Counted from the stretch's first letter, positions 25,868 through 34,247 are shown. The stretch is 64,000 nucleotides of DNA from Aeromonas bivalvium (GCF_000819765.1 NZ_CDBT01000063.1:186001-250000), one strand, 5' to 3'. The notes: generated from the sequence alone by a model not told the origin. Numbers and translations are program-made.

Positions 25868-26242
25868 TCATTCCCGCCAGACGCAGAGAGTGAGATGCAG
25901 TCGCCGTTCTGGGGGCGAGATGTTGATGGGGGGAGGGAGCGCGGGTGAGCGGCGCGACAAGGGCACCAGCAGGGCGATCACGAAGGCGATGGCGAAGAAG
26001 AGTTGTTCGGCGCAGAGCAGGCTGGCGGCGCTGAGCCACTTGCCGTTGAGCTGGCAACTGCTGGGCTGGGGCGTCGCGGTTTCCTCGTCGGCATCGACGC
26101 TGGACGAGGCGAGGGGCTGCATCTGGCAGCTCAGTGCCTGGTCGAGCTGTGCCAGCCTGGCCAGCGGCTGGGCCGCGCAGTTGAGCACCAGGATGCAGAC
26201 CAGCAGCAGGAGTCTTGTCGCCACGCGTTGTCGCAAAATCAT
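25868..26242 (-). CDS. Small membrane protein at the scsA position
   Basis: 124 aa starting MILRQRVATRLLLLVCILVL, where AGGACGAGC precedes ATG. A cleavable or anchor segment, a middle region with paired cysteines (LSCQMQP, PSSCQLNGKW, LLCAEQ), a second membrane helix (FFAIAFVIALLVPL) and a C-terminal PPINISPPERRLHLTLCVWRE. This architecture is typical of small copper-linked proteins encoded before scsB, and the gene sits 50 bases upstream of it, so it is called ScsA-like by position. Sequence alone does not prove orthology with Salmonella ScsA. Confidence 0.55.
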   Translation of the reverse strand: MILRQRVATRLLLLVCILVLNCAAQPLARLAQLDQALSCQMQPLASSSVDADEETATPQPSSCQLNGKWLSAASLLCAEQLFFAIAFVIALLVPLSRRSPALPPPINISPPERRLHLTLCVWRE

Positions 26243-26417
26243 GCTCGTCCTACCCTGTTGAATGGGGCACATCCTATCGATCAACCCTGGTTTGGGCAAG
26301 TGAGCAGGAGTCGAGCGACCACATGGACCGGTTGGGGTGGTCGGTTCTGTCTGGCGAACGCTTGTTCGCTAAAAGGGGGATCAGTATACTGCGCCGAATC
26401 TTGCTTAGAGGTGTTCG

Positions 26418-27146
26418 ATGCTTAAACTTGCCCGTATTCTGCTGCTTGGCCTGCTGCTCATCGTCTGGTTCGTGCTGGCCTTGCTGCTCTGTCTGGTGCG
26501 TCCACGTCATCCCAACAACGTCTATGTCTTCGCCCGCATGTACCATGCGGTCTGTCCCCTCATCGGGCTCAAGGTCCGGGTCACCATTGCGGACGAGGTC
26601 AAGTCGGTGGGGCCGGCCGTCTATGTCTGCAATCATCAGAGCAACTTCGATATCTTCACCGTGACCGGCGCCGTCATGCCCGGGGTGGTGGCGGTGGGCA
26701 AGAAGAGCCTGCTGTGGCTGCCCTTCTTCGGCCTCATCTTCTGGCTCTCCGGCAACGTGCTGATCGACAGATCCAACCGTTCCCGGGCCATCGGCACCAT
26801 AGGCCAGGTGGTGAACCGTATCAAGGGGCGCGGCACCTCCATCTGGATGTTCCCGGAAGGAACCCGCTCCCAGGGGCGCGGCCTGCTGCCGTTCAAGGCC
26901 GGCGCCTTCCATACCGCCGTCCAGGCCGAGGTGCCCGTGGTGCCCATCGTCTGCTCCAGCTACTTCGGTCAGGTGGACCTGAACCGCTGGGACAACGGCG
27001 AGGTGCTGCTGGAGATGCTGCCCCCCCTGTGCAGCAAGGAGCATGGCGCTGCCGGCATTCGCGAGCTCTCCGACACCTGTCGTGAGAAGATGGCAGCCAA
27101 GCTGGCGGAGCTGGATGGCAAGCTGGGCCATCGCCCGGCCGCCTGA
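26418..27146 (+). CDS. plsC: 1-acyl-sn-glycerol-3-phosphate acyltransferase
   Basis: Converts lysophosphatidate to phosphatidate in phospholipid synthesis at the inner membrane. 242 aa with an N-terminal membrane helix (ILLLGLLLIVWFVLALLLCL), the catalytic NHQSNFD motif (N-H-x4-D), and the acyl-acceptor site MFPEGTRSQGRGLLPFKAGA, then VPVVPIVCSSYFG. Length and motifs match E. coli PlsC (245 aa). ATG 26418 follows AGAGGTGTTCG. Single gene; a strong terminator follows the stop. Confidence 0.93.
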   Translation: MLKLARILLLGLLLIVWFVLALLLCLVRPRHPNNVYVFARMYHAVCPLIGLKVRVTIADEVKSVGPAVYVCNHQSNFDIFTVTGAVMPGVVAVGKKSLLWLPFFGLIFWLSGNVLIDRSNRSRAIGTIGQVVNRIKGRGTSIWMFPEGTRSQGRGLLPFKAGAFHTAVQAEVPVVPIVCSSYFGQVDLNRWDNGEVLLEMLPPLCSKEHGAAGIRELSDTCREKMAAKLAELDGKLGHRPAA

Positions 27147-27167
27147 GGCTGAGCCCAACTGAATGGA

Positions 27168-27190
27168 GGGAGCCGCTGGCTCCCTTTTTT
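27168..27190 (+). terminator. Rho-independent terminator of plsC
   Basis: GGGAGCC and GGCTCCC, loop GCT, followed by TTTTTT. Stands 21 bases after the plsC stop. Confidence 0.9.
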
Positions 27191-27191
27191 A

Positions 27192-27229
27192 TTGGTAAAA
27201 ATCACCACATCATTGGCAATTCTCACCAA
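27192..27229. promoter_or_regulatory. Two dyads, PspF-like upstream activating sites
   Basis: TTGGT-N7-ACCA (27192-27207) and TTGG-N8-ACCAA (27213-27229) are similar imperfect dyads whose starts are 21 bases apart, about two helical turns, and 65-100 bases upstream of the sigma-54 promoter. Position and symmetry fit PspF enhancer sites. The sequence is not identical to the E. coli sites, so this is inference. Confidence 0.5.
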
Positions 27230-27292
27230 CTCATGGCCTTGAGATGGCAATGCCGAGTCTCCATCTATCTGTAAAACAACAATAAATTATCT

Positions 27293-27307
27293 TGGCACGG
27301 CTCTTGT
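27293..27307 (+). promoter_or_regulatory. Sigma-54 promoter of pspA
   Basis: TGGCACGGCTCTTGT fits the -24/-12 consensus TGGCAC-N5-TTGC with correct spacing and one mismatch in the last base. It lies 46 bases upstream of the pspA ATG, as expected for a phage-shock operon. Confidence 0.85.
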
Positions 27308-27353
27308 AATGCCATGGGAAGAGAGTGACATCCCATCAACAAGGAGCCAGACC

Positions 27354-28016
27354 ATGAGCGTATTCAGCCGCCTGACCGACGTGATCAATGCCAACCTGCA
27401 CAGCCTGCTCGACAAGAGCGAGGAGCCGGAGAAGATGCTGCGCCTGATGATCGAGGAGATGGAGCAGGTGCAGGTCGATATGCGAACCCAGGCCGCCCGC
27501 CTCATCGCCGAGCAGAAACAGCTGGAGCGCCATCAGCAGGCGCTGCGCCACCAGATCCGGGAGTGGTCGGCCAAGGCCGAGCTCGCCATCGGGAAGGGAC
27601 GTGAGGATCTGGCCCGCGCCGCCCTTGGCGAGAAGCTGGCCGAGGGCAAGCGGCTCGCGCAGCTCGAACAGGATCAGGCGCGCCTGGCCGAGGTGCTGGC
27701 CCAGCTCACCGCCGACAGCGAGCGGCTGGCGACCAAGCTGACCGAGGCCCGCGAGAAGCAGAAGCTGCTGGCCCTGCGCGAGCAGACCGCCCACAGCCGG
27801 ATCCGGGCCCGCGCCCAGCTGGACAATCGTCGCATGCACGAGCTGATGGCCCGCTTCGACGGTGTGCAGGGGCGGGTGGATCAGCTGGAAGCCCAGCTGG
27901 AGGCGGCTACCTTCGGTCAGAATCCGTCCCTGGAGGCCCAGTTCCGCGAGCTGGAACTCAATGACGAGATAGAGCGCGAGCTGGCCCGCCTGAAAGGCCA
28001 GAAGGCGGAGGCATAA
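27354..28016 (+). CDS. pspA: Phage shock protein A
   Basis: Peripheral inner-membrane protein of the ESCRT-III/Vipp1 family that stabilises membranes and restrains PspF. 220 aa, almost entirely coiled coil. MSVFSRLTDVINANLHSLLD is the amphipathic membrane-binding helix, and EEPEKMLRLMIEEMEQ and the following heptads are classic PspA. The ATG at 27354 (AAGGAG upstream) is used rather than an earlier one at 27309, which would overlap the promoter. First gene of pspA-pspC-pspG. pspB is absent and no pspF lies nearby. Confidence 0.95.
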   Translation: MSVFSRLTDVINANLHSLLDKSEEPEKMLRLMIEEMEQVQVDMRTQAARLIAEQKQLERHQQALRHQIREWSAKAELAIGKGREDLARAALGEKLAEGKRLAQLEQDQARLAEVLAQLTADSERLATKLTEAREKQKLLALREQTAHSRIRARAQLDNRRMHELMARFDGVQGRVDQLEAQLEAATFGQNPSLEAQFRELELNDEIERELARLKGQKAEA

Positions 28017-28018
28017 CC

Positions 28019-28225
28019 ATGAGCCCCTGGCCCAAAGATCTGGCCCATCGCAAGCTGGCCGGAGTCTGCGCCGGTATTGCCAGGGGGCTTGGCGTCTCCC
28101 GGGTGACGGTGCGGGTCGTGGCGCTGGTAGTCCTGATCCTGATGCCCCCCTTCGCCCTGGTCGCCTATCTGCTGGCGGTGATGCTGATGCCGCCACGCCA
28201 CCAGCTCAAGCGCTGGCTGGATTGA
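28019..28225 (+). CDS. pspC: PspC-domain membrane protein
   Basis: 68 aa: PWPKDLAHRKLAGVCAGIAR and GLGVSRVTVRVVALV are the PspC-domain signature, followed by a hydrophobic segment (LVVLILMPPFALVAYLLAVM). It is shorter than E. coli PspC (119 aa) and lacks its cytoplasmic and leucine-zipper C-terminal part, so it is essentially the minimal domain. It starts two bases after the pspA stop. PspC proteins sense envelope stress and recruit PspA; no PspB partner is encoded. Confidence 0.85.
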   Translation: MSPWPKDLAHRKLAGVCAGIARGLGVSRVTVRVVALVVLILMPPFALVAYLLAVMLMPPRHQLKRWLD

Positions 28226-28340
28226 GCGGCTCCCGGCGAGCCCGGCAGCAGAGGCGCCATCTTGTGGGCAGGGGCCATGGCCCTTGCCCTAGTCCGGTTG
28301 ACCCGGCTACCCAGAAGCAGCCCGGCTGCGAGGAGTGACT

Positions 28341-28556
28341 ATGTTGGAATGCTTGGTCTTGCTGGCCGTGCTGATCGTGATGGCCATGGCCGGGTTCACC
28401 GTGCTGGCCATGGTGGTGGTGAGCGGGGTCTTCATGCTGTTTGGCGCCCTGGCGGGCATGATAGGGCTGGTGTTCAAGCTGGCCCCCTGGCTTGTCCTGG
28501 GCCTGGTCATCTACTGGCTGCTGGGCAACCGGCGCCGCAGTCAGGGCTATCGCTGA
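28341..28556 (+). CDS. pspG: PspG-like small inner-membrane protein
   Basis: 71 aa: MLECLVLLAVLIVMAMAGFT, VLAMVVVSGVFMLFGALAGM and FKLAPWLVLGLVIYWLLGN, matching PspG in start motif (MLE-L), hydrophobic pattern and the KLxPWLLL segment. E. coli PspG is 80 aa and unlinked, though also under PspF control; here it is the third gene of the locus, 115 bases after pspC. GAGGAG precedes ATG 28341. The 115-base gap could hold a separate promoter, but none is clear. Confidence 0.75.
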   Translation: MLECLVLLAVLIVMAMAGFTVLAMVVVSGVFMLFGALAGMIGLVFKLAPWLVLGLVIYWLLGNRRRSQGYR

Positions 28557-28615
28557 GTCGACATCCTTCTCCTGGGGTGACACCTGTCCTGCCTTGGCCA
28601 CCGCCCGGATCCACA

Positions 28616-28975
28616 TCATGGCGGTGGCCTTTCTGTTGATGATCCGGCTCCCTGGGTGAGCAGCCACTGCTGGCTGAGGGCTTGCCAGCGTTCGGGTTGC
28701 CGGATCAGGGCCTCCTTGCTGGCCTTGCTCTGCCGCTTGAGGCGGTACTCCAGGCGCAGGGCCGCGCCATGCTCACCGACCGCTTGCCACCAGGCCAGGG
28801 CGAGGGGCCCCTTGCCACGCAGGGCTCGGGCCCCTCGACCGCTCTGGTGCTGACCGAGTCGGCGCTCGGGGTCAGTGCTGATGCCGGTGTAGAGGCTGCC
28901 GCTCCCGGTGCGCACCATGTAGATGAACCAGGGGCCGCCGGCGGCCTGCGGCGCATCGGGCGGGGTGTGACTCAT
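28616..28975 (-). CDS. GIY-YIG domain protein, YhbQ family
   Basis: 119 aa. The GIY-YIG core is visible as WFIYMVRTGSGSLYTGISTD (the Y-x10-Y-T-G-I pattern), then PERRLGQHQSGRGARALRGK and LRLEYRLKRQSKASKEAL with the catalytic Arg/Glu positions. This matches the UPF0213/YhbQ family; E. coli YhbQ is about 100 aa and has DNA endonuclease activity of uncertain role. The extra length is in both tails. Convergent to pspG, 59 bases apart. Confidence 0.88.
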   Translation of the reverse strand: MSHTPPDAPQAAGGPWFIYMVRTGSGSLYTGISTDPERRLGQHQSGRGARALRGKGPLALAWWQAVGEHGAALRLEYRLKRQSKASKEALIRQPERWQALSQQWLLTQGAGSSTERPPP

Positions 28976-29017
28976 TGTGGCTCCCGTGCAAGTGCCCCGG
29001 CGGGGCTGTGAAGGCCA

Positions 29018-29941
29018 TTATCTATCTTGTGGCGCCTCGGGCAAGGGGGCAGCCTCAGGGGGGAAGGCCTTGCCCTGGCGCAGCCTGTGCAAGGGCAGCA
29101 GGCTCACCAGCAGGCCGGCCCAGACGAAGGCGAAGCCCACGGATTTCACCGGATCCGGCGATTCGCCAAACCAGAAGAGGGCGAGCAGGAAGGCGAGGCT
29201 CGGCTCTATGTATTGCAACAGGCCGACCGTGCTCATCCTGGTTCTGAGCATGCCGTAGCAGAACAGGCCCACCGGCAGCAGGGTGGCGGGGGCGCTGCCC
29301 ATCAGCAGCAGGCGATCGGCCCAGTCCCCAGCCAGGAAGGTGCTGCTCCCCTGCCAGCCGAGCCAGCCTATCACGAGCAGGGCCAGGGGCAGCTGCACCA
29401 GGGACTCCAGGTAGAGACTGGTGCTCGGCCCGTAATGCACCTTCTTCTTGAGCAGGCCATAGAGGGCGAAGTTGGCCCCCATGATCAGGGAAAACCAGGG
29501 CAGCTCGCCGTAGGAGAACAGCATGTAGGCCAGCCCCGACAGGGCCAGGGCGACCGCCAGATGTTTCTGTACCGTGAGCCGCTCTTTCAGGAAGATCACC
29601 GCAAAGGCGATGTTGAACAGGGGCGTCATGAAGAAGGCAAGGCTGGTGGCCAGCACCTGGCCCGTGGTCAGGCACCAGGTGAACATGCACCAGCTGATGG
29701 ACATGACGGGGCCCGCCAGCAGGATGAGACCAAGCTGGCGGGGCTCGCTGCGCAGACGTGGCCAGGGGATCCGCACCCCGAGCAGCAGGAAGAGGGCGCC
29801 CAGCAGGACAACAGACCAGAGCACCCGGTGGGAGAGCAGTTCCCACATGTTGACCTCGGGCATGAACTGGTAATAGAGGGGCAGCAGGCCCCACAGCACG
29901 AATGAGAGGGCCGCGCTGCCCGTCCCCAAGCCGTTTTTCAT
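29018..29941 (-). CDS. rarD: EamA-family transporter RarD
   Basis: 307 aa inner-membrane protein with ten predicted helices in two EamA repeats. The N-terminus (GTGSAALSFVLWGLLPLYYQ) and GYGELPWFSLIMGANFALYG-like segments (SYGELPWFSLIMGANFALYG, LLKKKVHYGPSTSLYLESLV) identify RarD specifically, along with the C-terminal LQYIEPSLAFLLALFWFGES. The E. coli protein is an inner-membrane transporter named for chloramphenicol resistance in Pseudomonas; its substrate is not settled. Divergent from the UDG-like gene with about 100 bases between start codons. Confidence 0.9.
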   Translation of the reverse strand: MKNGLGTGSAALSFVLWGLLPLYYQFMPEVNMWELLSHRVLWSVVLLGALFLLLGVRIPWPRLRSEPRQLGLILLAGPVMSISWCMFTWCLTTGQVLATSLAFFMTPLFNIAFAVIFLKERLTVQKHLAVALALSGLAYMLFSYGELPWFSLIMGANFALYGLLKKKVHYGPSTSLYLESLVQLPLALLVIGWLGWQGSSTFLAGDWADRLLLMGSAPATLLPVGLFCYGMLRTRMSTVGLLQYIEPSLAFLLALFWFGESPDPVKSVGFAFVWAGLLVSLLPLHRLRQGKAFPPEAAPLPEAPQDR

Positions 29942-30042
29942 CGTCGTTCGTTTATTAAATTAAACAAATTGGGGCGCATCATAGGCAGCCGGTACGACTT
30001 GCACAAGCGGATGCGGGGGAAAACTCTGTTACTATCGGCGCC

Positions 30043-30633
30043 ATGAACCGACTCGATATCCTGTTTGAACAGATCCGGGCCTGCCGGTTGTGCGAGGCCC
30101 ACCTGCCGCTCGGGCCCAGGCCGGTGATCCGCGGCAGCGAGCATGCTCGTCTGCTCATCATCGGTCAGGCCCCCGGTACCCGGGTACACGCCAGCGGCAT
30201 CCCCTGGGACGACCCTTCCGGCGATCGCCTGCGCCACTGGCTCGGGGTGGACAAGGCTACCTTTTACGACGAGTCCTGCATCGCCATCATGCCCATGGGG
30301 CTCTGTTACCCGGGCCGCGGCCAGTCGGGGGATCTGCCGCCGCGCCCGGAATGTGCCCCCACCTGGCACGACAAGGTATTGATGTTGCTGCCCCGTATCG
30401 AGCTGACCCTGCTCATCGGCCAGTACGCCCAGCGCTACTACCTGCGGGAGGCGGCCAGAGGGAGCCTCACCGAGACGGTGCAATACTGGCGCGATTACGG
30501 CCCCGGCTGGCTGCCGCTGCCCCATCCTTCCCCGCGCAACACCCTCTGGCTCAAGAAGAATCCCTGGTTCGAGCAGGAGGTGGTCCCCCATCTGCGTCAG
30601 CGGGTTGCCCCGCTGCTTGACCCGGCTGGCTAG
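30043..30633 (+). CDS. Uracil-DNA glycosylase superfamily protein
   Basis: 196 aa. N-terminal QIRACRLCEAHLPLGPRPVI (with paired Cys), then ARLLIIGQAPGTRVHASGIP (family motif I GQAPG), GDRLRHWLGV, and the C-terminal motif LPLPHPSPRNTLWLKKNPWF (HPSPRN). This is the uracil-DNA glycosylase-like family related to family 4/5 enzymes. Whether it excises uracil or serves another DNA repair role is not established. The only two cysteines near the start do not complete the four-Cys iron-sulfur cluster of family 4. Its last four bases overlap the convergent EamA gene's end. Confidence 0.83.
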   Translation: MNRLDILFEQIRACRLCEAHLPLGPRPVIRGSEHARLLIIGQAPGTRVHASGIPWDDPSGDRLRHWLGVDKATFYDESCIAIMPMGLCYPGRGQSGDLPPRPECAPTWHDKVLMLLPRIELTLLIGQYAQRYYLREAARGSLTETVQYWRDYGPGWLPLPHPSPRNTLWLKKNPWFEQEVVPHLRQRVAPLLDPAG

Positions 30634-31487
30634 AGCGCTGGTTCTGCCTGGGGTTTTGACTTGCCGCGCGCCATGGCAACCAGCGGAATGATGATGCACA
30701 GGCAGCCCAGCAGCAGCGGCAGACCGGGTTGCTCGTCAAACAGCCAGGCACCGATGGCGACCGCCGCCAGCAGACCCGTGTATTCCGCCGAGGCGATCTT
30801 GCTCGCCTCCGCCTTGCGATAGGCCAGCACGCACAAGCCCGCATAGACCATGATCAGCGCCGAGGAGCCGAAGGCGGGCCACCACATCTGCCATTGCCAG
30901 TCGCCCCCTTCCCACCAGGCCAACGCCAGGATCAAGGGCATGCTCAGCACATTGGTGAAGAACAGGGTCTGGGCGATGGGTTGCTTGAGGGGGATCCGCT
31001 TGATCAGCAGGTTGTTGAGGGCCAGGGAGAGCGCCACCCCGAGCGCCGCCAGGGCGGCCCAGTTCACCTCGGTCGGCCGCAGCACGATGAGCACGCCGAC
31101 GAAGCCGATGAGGGCCGTCGCCACCTTCTGGCGTGACAACGCTTCTCCCGCCAGCCAGACCGCCAGCGGCACCATCAGCAGCGGCGCCGCATAGAAGAGG
31201 GCGTTGGCGGTGGCCAGCGGCAGCTGGGTCAGGGCCACCACCATGAGGCAGACGCCGACCGCCCAGATATGGGCCCGCAGCAGATGCCACTTGAGTGCCA
31301 CCGGCGGGTTGCGCCGCCAGGACCAGAGCAGCCAGGGCGCCAGCAGCAAGGCCGCCGAGAGCTGGCGAAAGAAGACGAACTGGAAGATGGGCTGATCTGG
31401 CTCCAGCACCTTGACCAGGGCGTCGGAGAAGACGGCAACCAGGTTGCCGAGTACCAGATAGACCATGCCTGCCGCCACTGAATTCAT
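30630..31487 (-). CDS. EamA (DMT) family transporter
   Basis: 285 aa, ten hydrophobic segments in two EamA halves: MNSVAAGMVYLVLGNLVAVF, FRQLSAALLLAPWLLWSW, LFYAAPLLMVPLAVWLAGEA in the first; YAGLCVLAYRKAEASKIASA and AEYTGLLAAVAIGAWLFDEQ in the second. Likely a small-metabolite exporter; substrate unknown. Divergent from a GcvA-like LysR gene with 90 bases between starts, the usual arrangement for a LysR-controlled transporter, so induction by that regulator is inferred. Confidence 0.85.
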   Translation of the reverse strand: MNSVAAGMVYLVLGNLVAVFSDALVKVLEPDQPIFQFVFFRQLSAALLLAPWLLWSWRRNPPVALKWHLLRAHIWAVGVCLMVVALTQLPLATANALFYAAPLLMVPLAVWLAGEALSRQKVATALIGFVGVLIVLRPTEVNWAALAALGVALSLALNNLLIKRIPLKQPIAQTLFFTNVLSMPLILALAWWEGGDWQWQMWWPAFGSSALIMVYAGLCVLAYRKAEASKIASAEYTGLLAAVAIGAWLFDEQPGLPLLLGCLCIIIPLVAMARGKSKPQAEPAL

Positions 31488-31577
31488 ACAGTCTCCTCAC
31501 TTGATGGACTCAGGGTAGCGGGACGCTGACTATTGGGTAAAATGATAAAAAAACACCATCCATGAGATTTATAGATA

Positions 31578-32471
31578 ATGAAGCTGCCGCCCCTGCGCGC
31601 CGTGCAATATTTCGAAGTGGTCGCCCGCCTGCTGAGCTTTTCCCGTGCGGCCCTGGAACTGAACGTCAGCCAGAGCGCGGTCAGCCACCAGATCCGCCTG
31701 CTTGAGGACTTTCTGGGGGAGCGACTGCTGCTGCGCCAGGGACGCTTGCTCTCCCTCACCCCCCAGGGAGAGCTCTACTTCGAGGGGATCGCCGCCGGGC
31801 TCGGCCAGATAGCCCAGAGCAGCGAACAGTTGCGGGGCGGGGCCCAGATGCAGTTGCGACTCGCCGTCTACAGCTCCTTCGCGGTCAAGTGGCTGATCCC
31901 GCGCCTGGCCGGGCTGCGCCAGCAGTGTCCCGAGCTGGATCTGAGCCTGGAGATGGTGGCCGAAGATCCCGTGCTCTCGGATCGGATCGCGGACTGCTTC
32001 ATCACTGTGTGTCCCAACGCGCGAGGCTACAGCCACACCCTCATCTATCAGGAGCGGCTCTTCCCCGTCTGCAGTCGCAAGCTGCTGGCCCAGGCGAGCG
32101 GCGACTGGCCGGATGCCATCTGGCAGTTGCCGCTGCTCTCGGTGCAATCCATCTACAAGTCCCGGGGGGAGGATTGGCAGCGCTGGGCCGAGGCGGGCGC
32201 CATGGGGGTGCCGGAGACGGTGCGCATGCACCACTTCAGCCACATGCTGATGGCGGTGGAGGCGGCGGCCTGGGGTCAGGGGGTGACCTTTGTGAACGAC
32301 TACATGGTGCCCCCGGACGATCCCCAGCTGGTGCGCCTGCCGGTGCATCAGCTGGAGACGGGGGATGCCTTCTACTTCACCTGCAAGCGGGGGCGAGCCC
32401 ATGAGGCGGCCATCAGCCGGTTGCGCCAGTGGTTGCTGCTGGAGACGCGCCAGAGCCTGCCTCTCCCCTGA
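31578..32471 (+). CDS. LysR-family regulator, GcvA-like
   Basis: 297 aa. Winged helix at the N-terminus: LPPLRAVQYFEVVARLLSFS then AALELNVSQSAVSHQIRLLE and LLLRQGRLLSLTPQGELYF. LPPL-x-A and SQSAVSHQI are typical of the GcvA/AmpR group. The effector domain begins about residue 92 (LRLAVYSSFAVKWLIPRLAG). Divergent from the EamA gene, which it probably controls with an effector that cannot be read from sequence. Its stop is followed almost at once by the partial znuB copy. Confidence 0.9.
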   Translation: MKLPPLRAVQYFEVVARLLSFSRAALELNVSQSAVSHQIRLLEDFLGERLLLRQGRLLSLTPQGELYFEGIAAGLGQIAQSSEQLRGGAQMQLRLAVYSSFAVKWLIPRLAGLRQQCPELDLSLEMVAEDPVLSDRIADCFITVCPNARGYSHTLIYQERLFPVCSRKLLAQASGDWPDAIWQLPLLSVQSIYKSRGEDWQRWAEAGAMGVPETVRMHHFSHMLMAVEAAAWGQGVTFVNDYMVPPDDPQLVRLPVHQLETGDAFYFTCKRGRAHEAAISRLRQWLLLETRQSLPLP

Positions 32472-32478
32472 ACGGGAA

Positions 32479-32642
32479 AGGCTCAGGCCTTCTTGAACTG
32501 GCTCAGGATAAAGAGGCTGGTGGCGCAGACCACGATCGAGGGGACTGGATCTGGGGTGGCCTGACAATGAGGTTCAGGCCATCCCAGGCTCAGGCTTTCT
32601 TGAACTGGCTCAGGATAAAGAGGCTGGTGGCGCAGACCACGA
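32479..32642. repeat. Tandem partial duplication of the znuB 3' end
   Basis: The 57-base block at 32479-32535 repeats at 32586-32642 with one mismatch. The second copy is the genuine end of znuB (minus strand). The sequences that follow each block are also recognisably similar but diverged, giving a period of 107 bp. The downstream copy encodes the same [16 protein letters not shown] end and stop codon, and has no start codon of its own, so it is a remnant. Confidence 0.9.
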
Positions 32643-33369
32643 CAGACGGACCCGCAGGGGTATCCTGGAACCAGGAGAGGGTCAGGCCCCCCAGCACGGC
32701 CAGACAGCCGATCAGGGCCGCGAAGCCGGCCATCTGCTCCGGGGTCTGGCTGAAGCGGCGGGCGGTGGCGGCGGGAATGATCAGCAAGGAGGTAATGATC
32801 AGCGCCCCGACAAACTTCATGGCCACGGCGATCACCAGGCCTATCAGCAGCATCAGCACGCAGCGCAGTACATCCACCCGCACCCCTTCCACCCTGGCCA
32901 GCTCTTCCGAGATGGTCATGGAGAGCAGGGGATCCCAGAGCCGCCACAGGGTGAGCAGCACCAGGGCGCCGCCGCCGTAGATCCAGAGCAAGTCCATGGG
33001 CTGCACCGAGAGCAGGTCGCCGAACAGGTAGGCCATCAGATCCACCCGTACATTGTCCATGAAGCTCAGGGTGACCAGGCCAAGGGAGAGGGCGCTGTGG
33101 GCCAGGATGCCGAGCAGGGTGTCGGTCGCTACCTGCTGGTTGCGGCTCATGATCACCAGCAGCATGGCCATGGCGAGGCAGCAGACCACCACCGCCAGGG
33201 TGAGATCCACCTGCAGCAGTATGCCGAGCGCGATGCCGAACAGGCAGGCATGGGAGAGGGTGTCGCCAAAATAGGCCATCTTGCGCCACACCACGAAGCT
33301 GCCCAGCGGCCCGGCCAGCAGGGCGATGCCGAGGCCGGCCGCGAGGGCATATAACAGAAAGCTGTCCAC
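32590..33369 (-). CDS. znuB: Zinc ABC transporter permease ZnuB
   Basis: Membrane component of the high-affinity zinc importer. 259 aa, seven to eight helices: [40 protein letters not shown] (conserved GDTLSH), ALILGMLLQ-like [20 protein letters not shown], and C-terminal [17 protein letters not shown]. Matches E. coli ZnuB (261 aa). It starts 20 bases after znuC and is transcribed with it from the Zur-controlled divergent promoter. A diverged copy of its last 100 or so bases follows. Confidence 0.95.
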   Translation of the reverse strand: MDSFLLYALAAGLGIALLAGPLGSFVVWRKMAYFGDTLSHACLFGIALGILLQVDLTLAVVVCCLAMAMLLVIMSRNQQVATDTLLGILAHSALSLGLVTLSFMDNVRVDLMAYLFGDLLSVQPMDLLWIYGGGALVLLTLWRLWDPLLSMTISEELARVEGVRVDVLRCVLMLLIGLVIAVAMKFVGALIITSLLIIPAATARRFSQTPEQMAGFAALIGCLAVLGGLTLSWFQDTPAGPSVVVCATSLFILSQFKKA

Positions 33370-33389
33370 TTGAATGTCCTTAGCTGTGC

Positions 33390-34154
33390 TTATTGCTTGC
33401 GAGCGGGCAGGCGGATGACGGGGGCCTGCGGCTCATGATGATGGTGTTCGCCGTCGCAGTGGTGATGGTGGGTGTAGACCGCCAGCACCTCCCGCTCCGG
33501 TCGGCCGAACAGGCGGGCAAATTCGGGATGACGGGCCACGCTCTCGGGCTCGCCGTGGCAGCAGACGTGGCCGTTCAGGCAGATCACCTCGTGGGTGCTG
33601 GCCATCACCAGGTGCAGGTCGTGGGAGACCATCAGCACGGCACAGTCAAACTCGGCGGCCAGCTGGCTGATGAGGGCGTAGAGCTCTATCTGGCCCGTGA
33701 TATCCACCCCCTGCACCGGTTCGTCCAGCACCAGCAGCTCGGGCTTGACCAGCAGGGCGCGGGCCAGCAGCACCCGCTGCATCTCGCCGCCGGAGAGTTT
33801 CTGCATCCGGTTGTCCAGCAGATCCTGGGCGCCGACCCGGCTCAGGGCCTCTTCGATGGAGAGGCGACCATTCTTGCCAAGCTGGAGGAAGCGGCGCACC
33901 GTCAGCGGCAGGGTGGGGTCCAGATAGAGTCGCTGGGGCACATAGCCTATCCGCAGGCCGCCACGGCGCACTATGTGCCCCGAGTCCGGCTTGAGCAGGC
34001 CAAGCACCAGCTTGCTCAGGGTGCTCTTGCCGGCGCCGTTGGGGCCGACCAGGGTGGTGATTTTGCCTTTGTTGAGGGTAAAGGAGACCTTGTCGAGCAC
34101 GAGTCGCCCGTCGAAAGAGAGACAGATCTCCTTCAGCTCCACCAGTTGGGTCAT
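33390..34154 (-). CDS. znuC: Zinc ABC transporter ATPase ZnuC
   Basis: 254 aa. ABC motifs: Walker [21 protein letters not shown], signature [16 protein letters not shown], Walker [17 protein letters not shown], then the switch His in [11 protein letters not shown]. The His-rich tail ([17 protein letters not shown]) is usual for ZnuC. ATG 34154 is preferred because GGAG lies seven bases upstream; an ATG at 34178 would give an extra 8 residues and overlap the operator region. Energises zinc uptake with ZnuB and ZnuA. Confidence 0.95.
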   Translation of the reverse strand: MTQLVELKEICLSFDGRLVLDKVSFTLNKGKITTLVGPNGAGKSTLSKLVLGLLKPDSGHIVRRGGLRIGYVPQRLYLDPTLPLTVRRFLQLGKNGRLSIEEALSRVGAQDLLDNRMQKLSGGEMQRVLLARALLVKPELLVLDEPVQGVDITGQIELYALISQLAAEFDCAVLMVSHDLHLVMASTHEVICLNGHVCCHGEPESVARHPEFARLFGRPEREVLAVYTHHHHCDGEHHHHEPQAPVIRLPARKQ

Positions 34155-34183
34155 GACAGCTCCGGGGTTTACAGGCAATGAGA

Positions 34184-34222
34184 GTTATAATATAACAGTC
34201 CGGTTTTCTGTTATATTATCAC
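34184..34222. promoter_or_regulatory. Zur boxes between znuA and znuC
   Basis: GTTATAATATAAC (34184-34196) is a perfect palindrome with Zur-box character, and CTGTTATATTATCAC (34208-34222) is a second, imperfect copy. The two lie between the divergent starts of znuCB and znuA, where zinc-loaded Zur would repress both transcripts. Confidence 0.8.
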
Positions 34223-34247
34223 ATTCATCTGTCCTGACGAGATCCCT

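Noticed and set aside
32483-33289. 268-residue frame overlapping znuB in another frame
   Set aside because: Frame-shifted reading of znuB that joins the downstream duplicate end; only its last residues are ZnuB-like.
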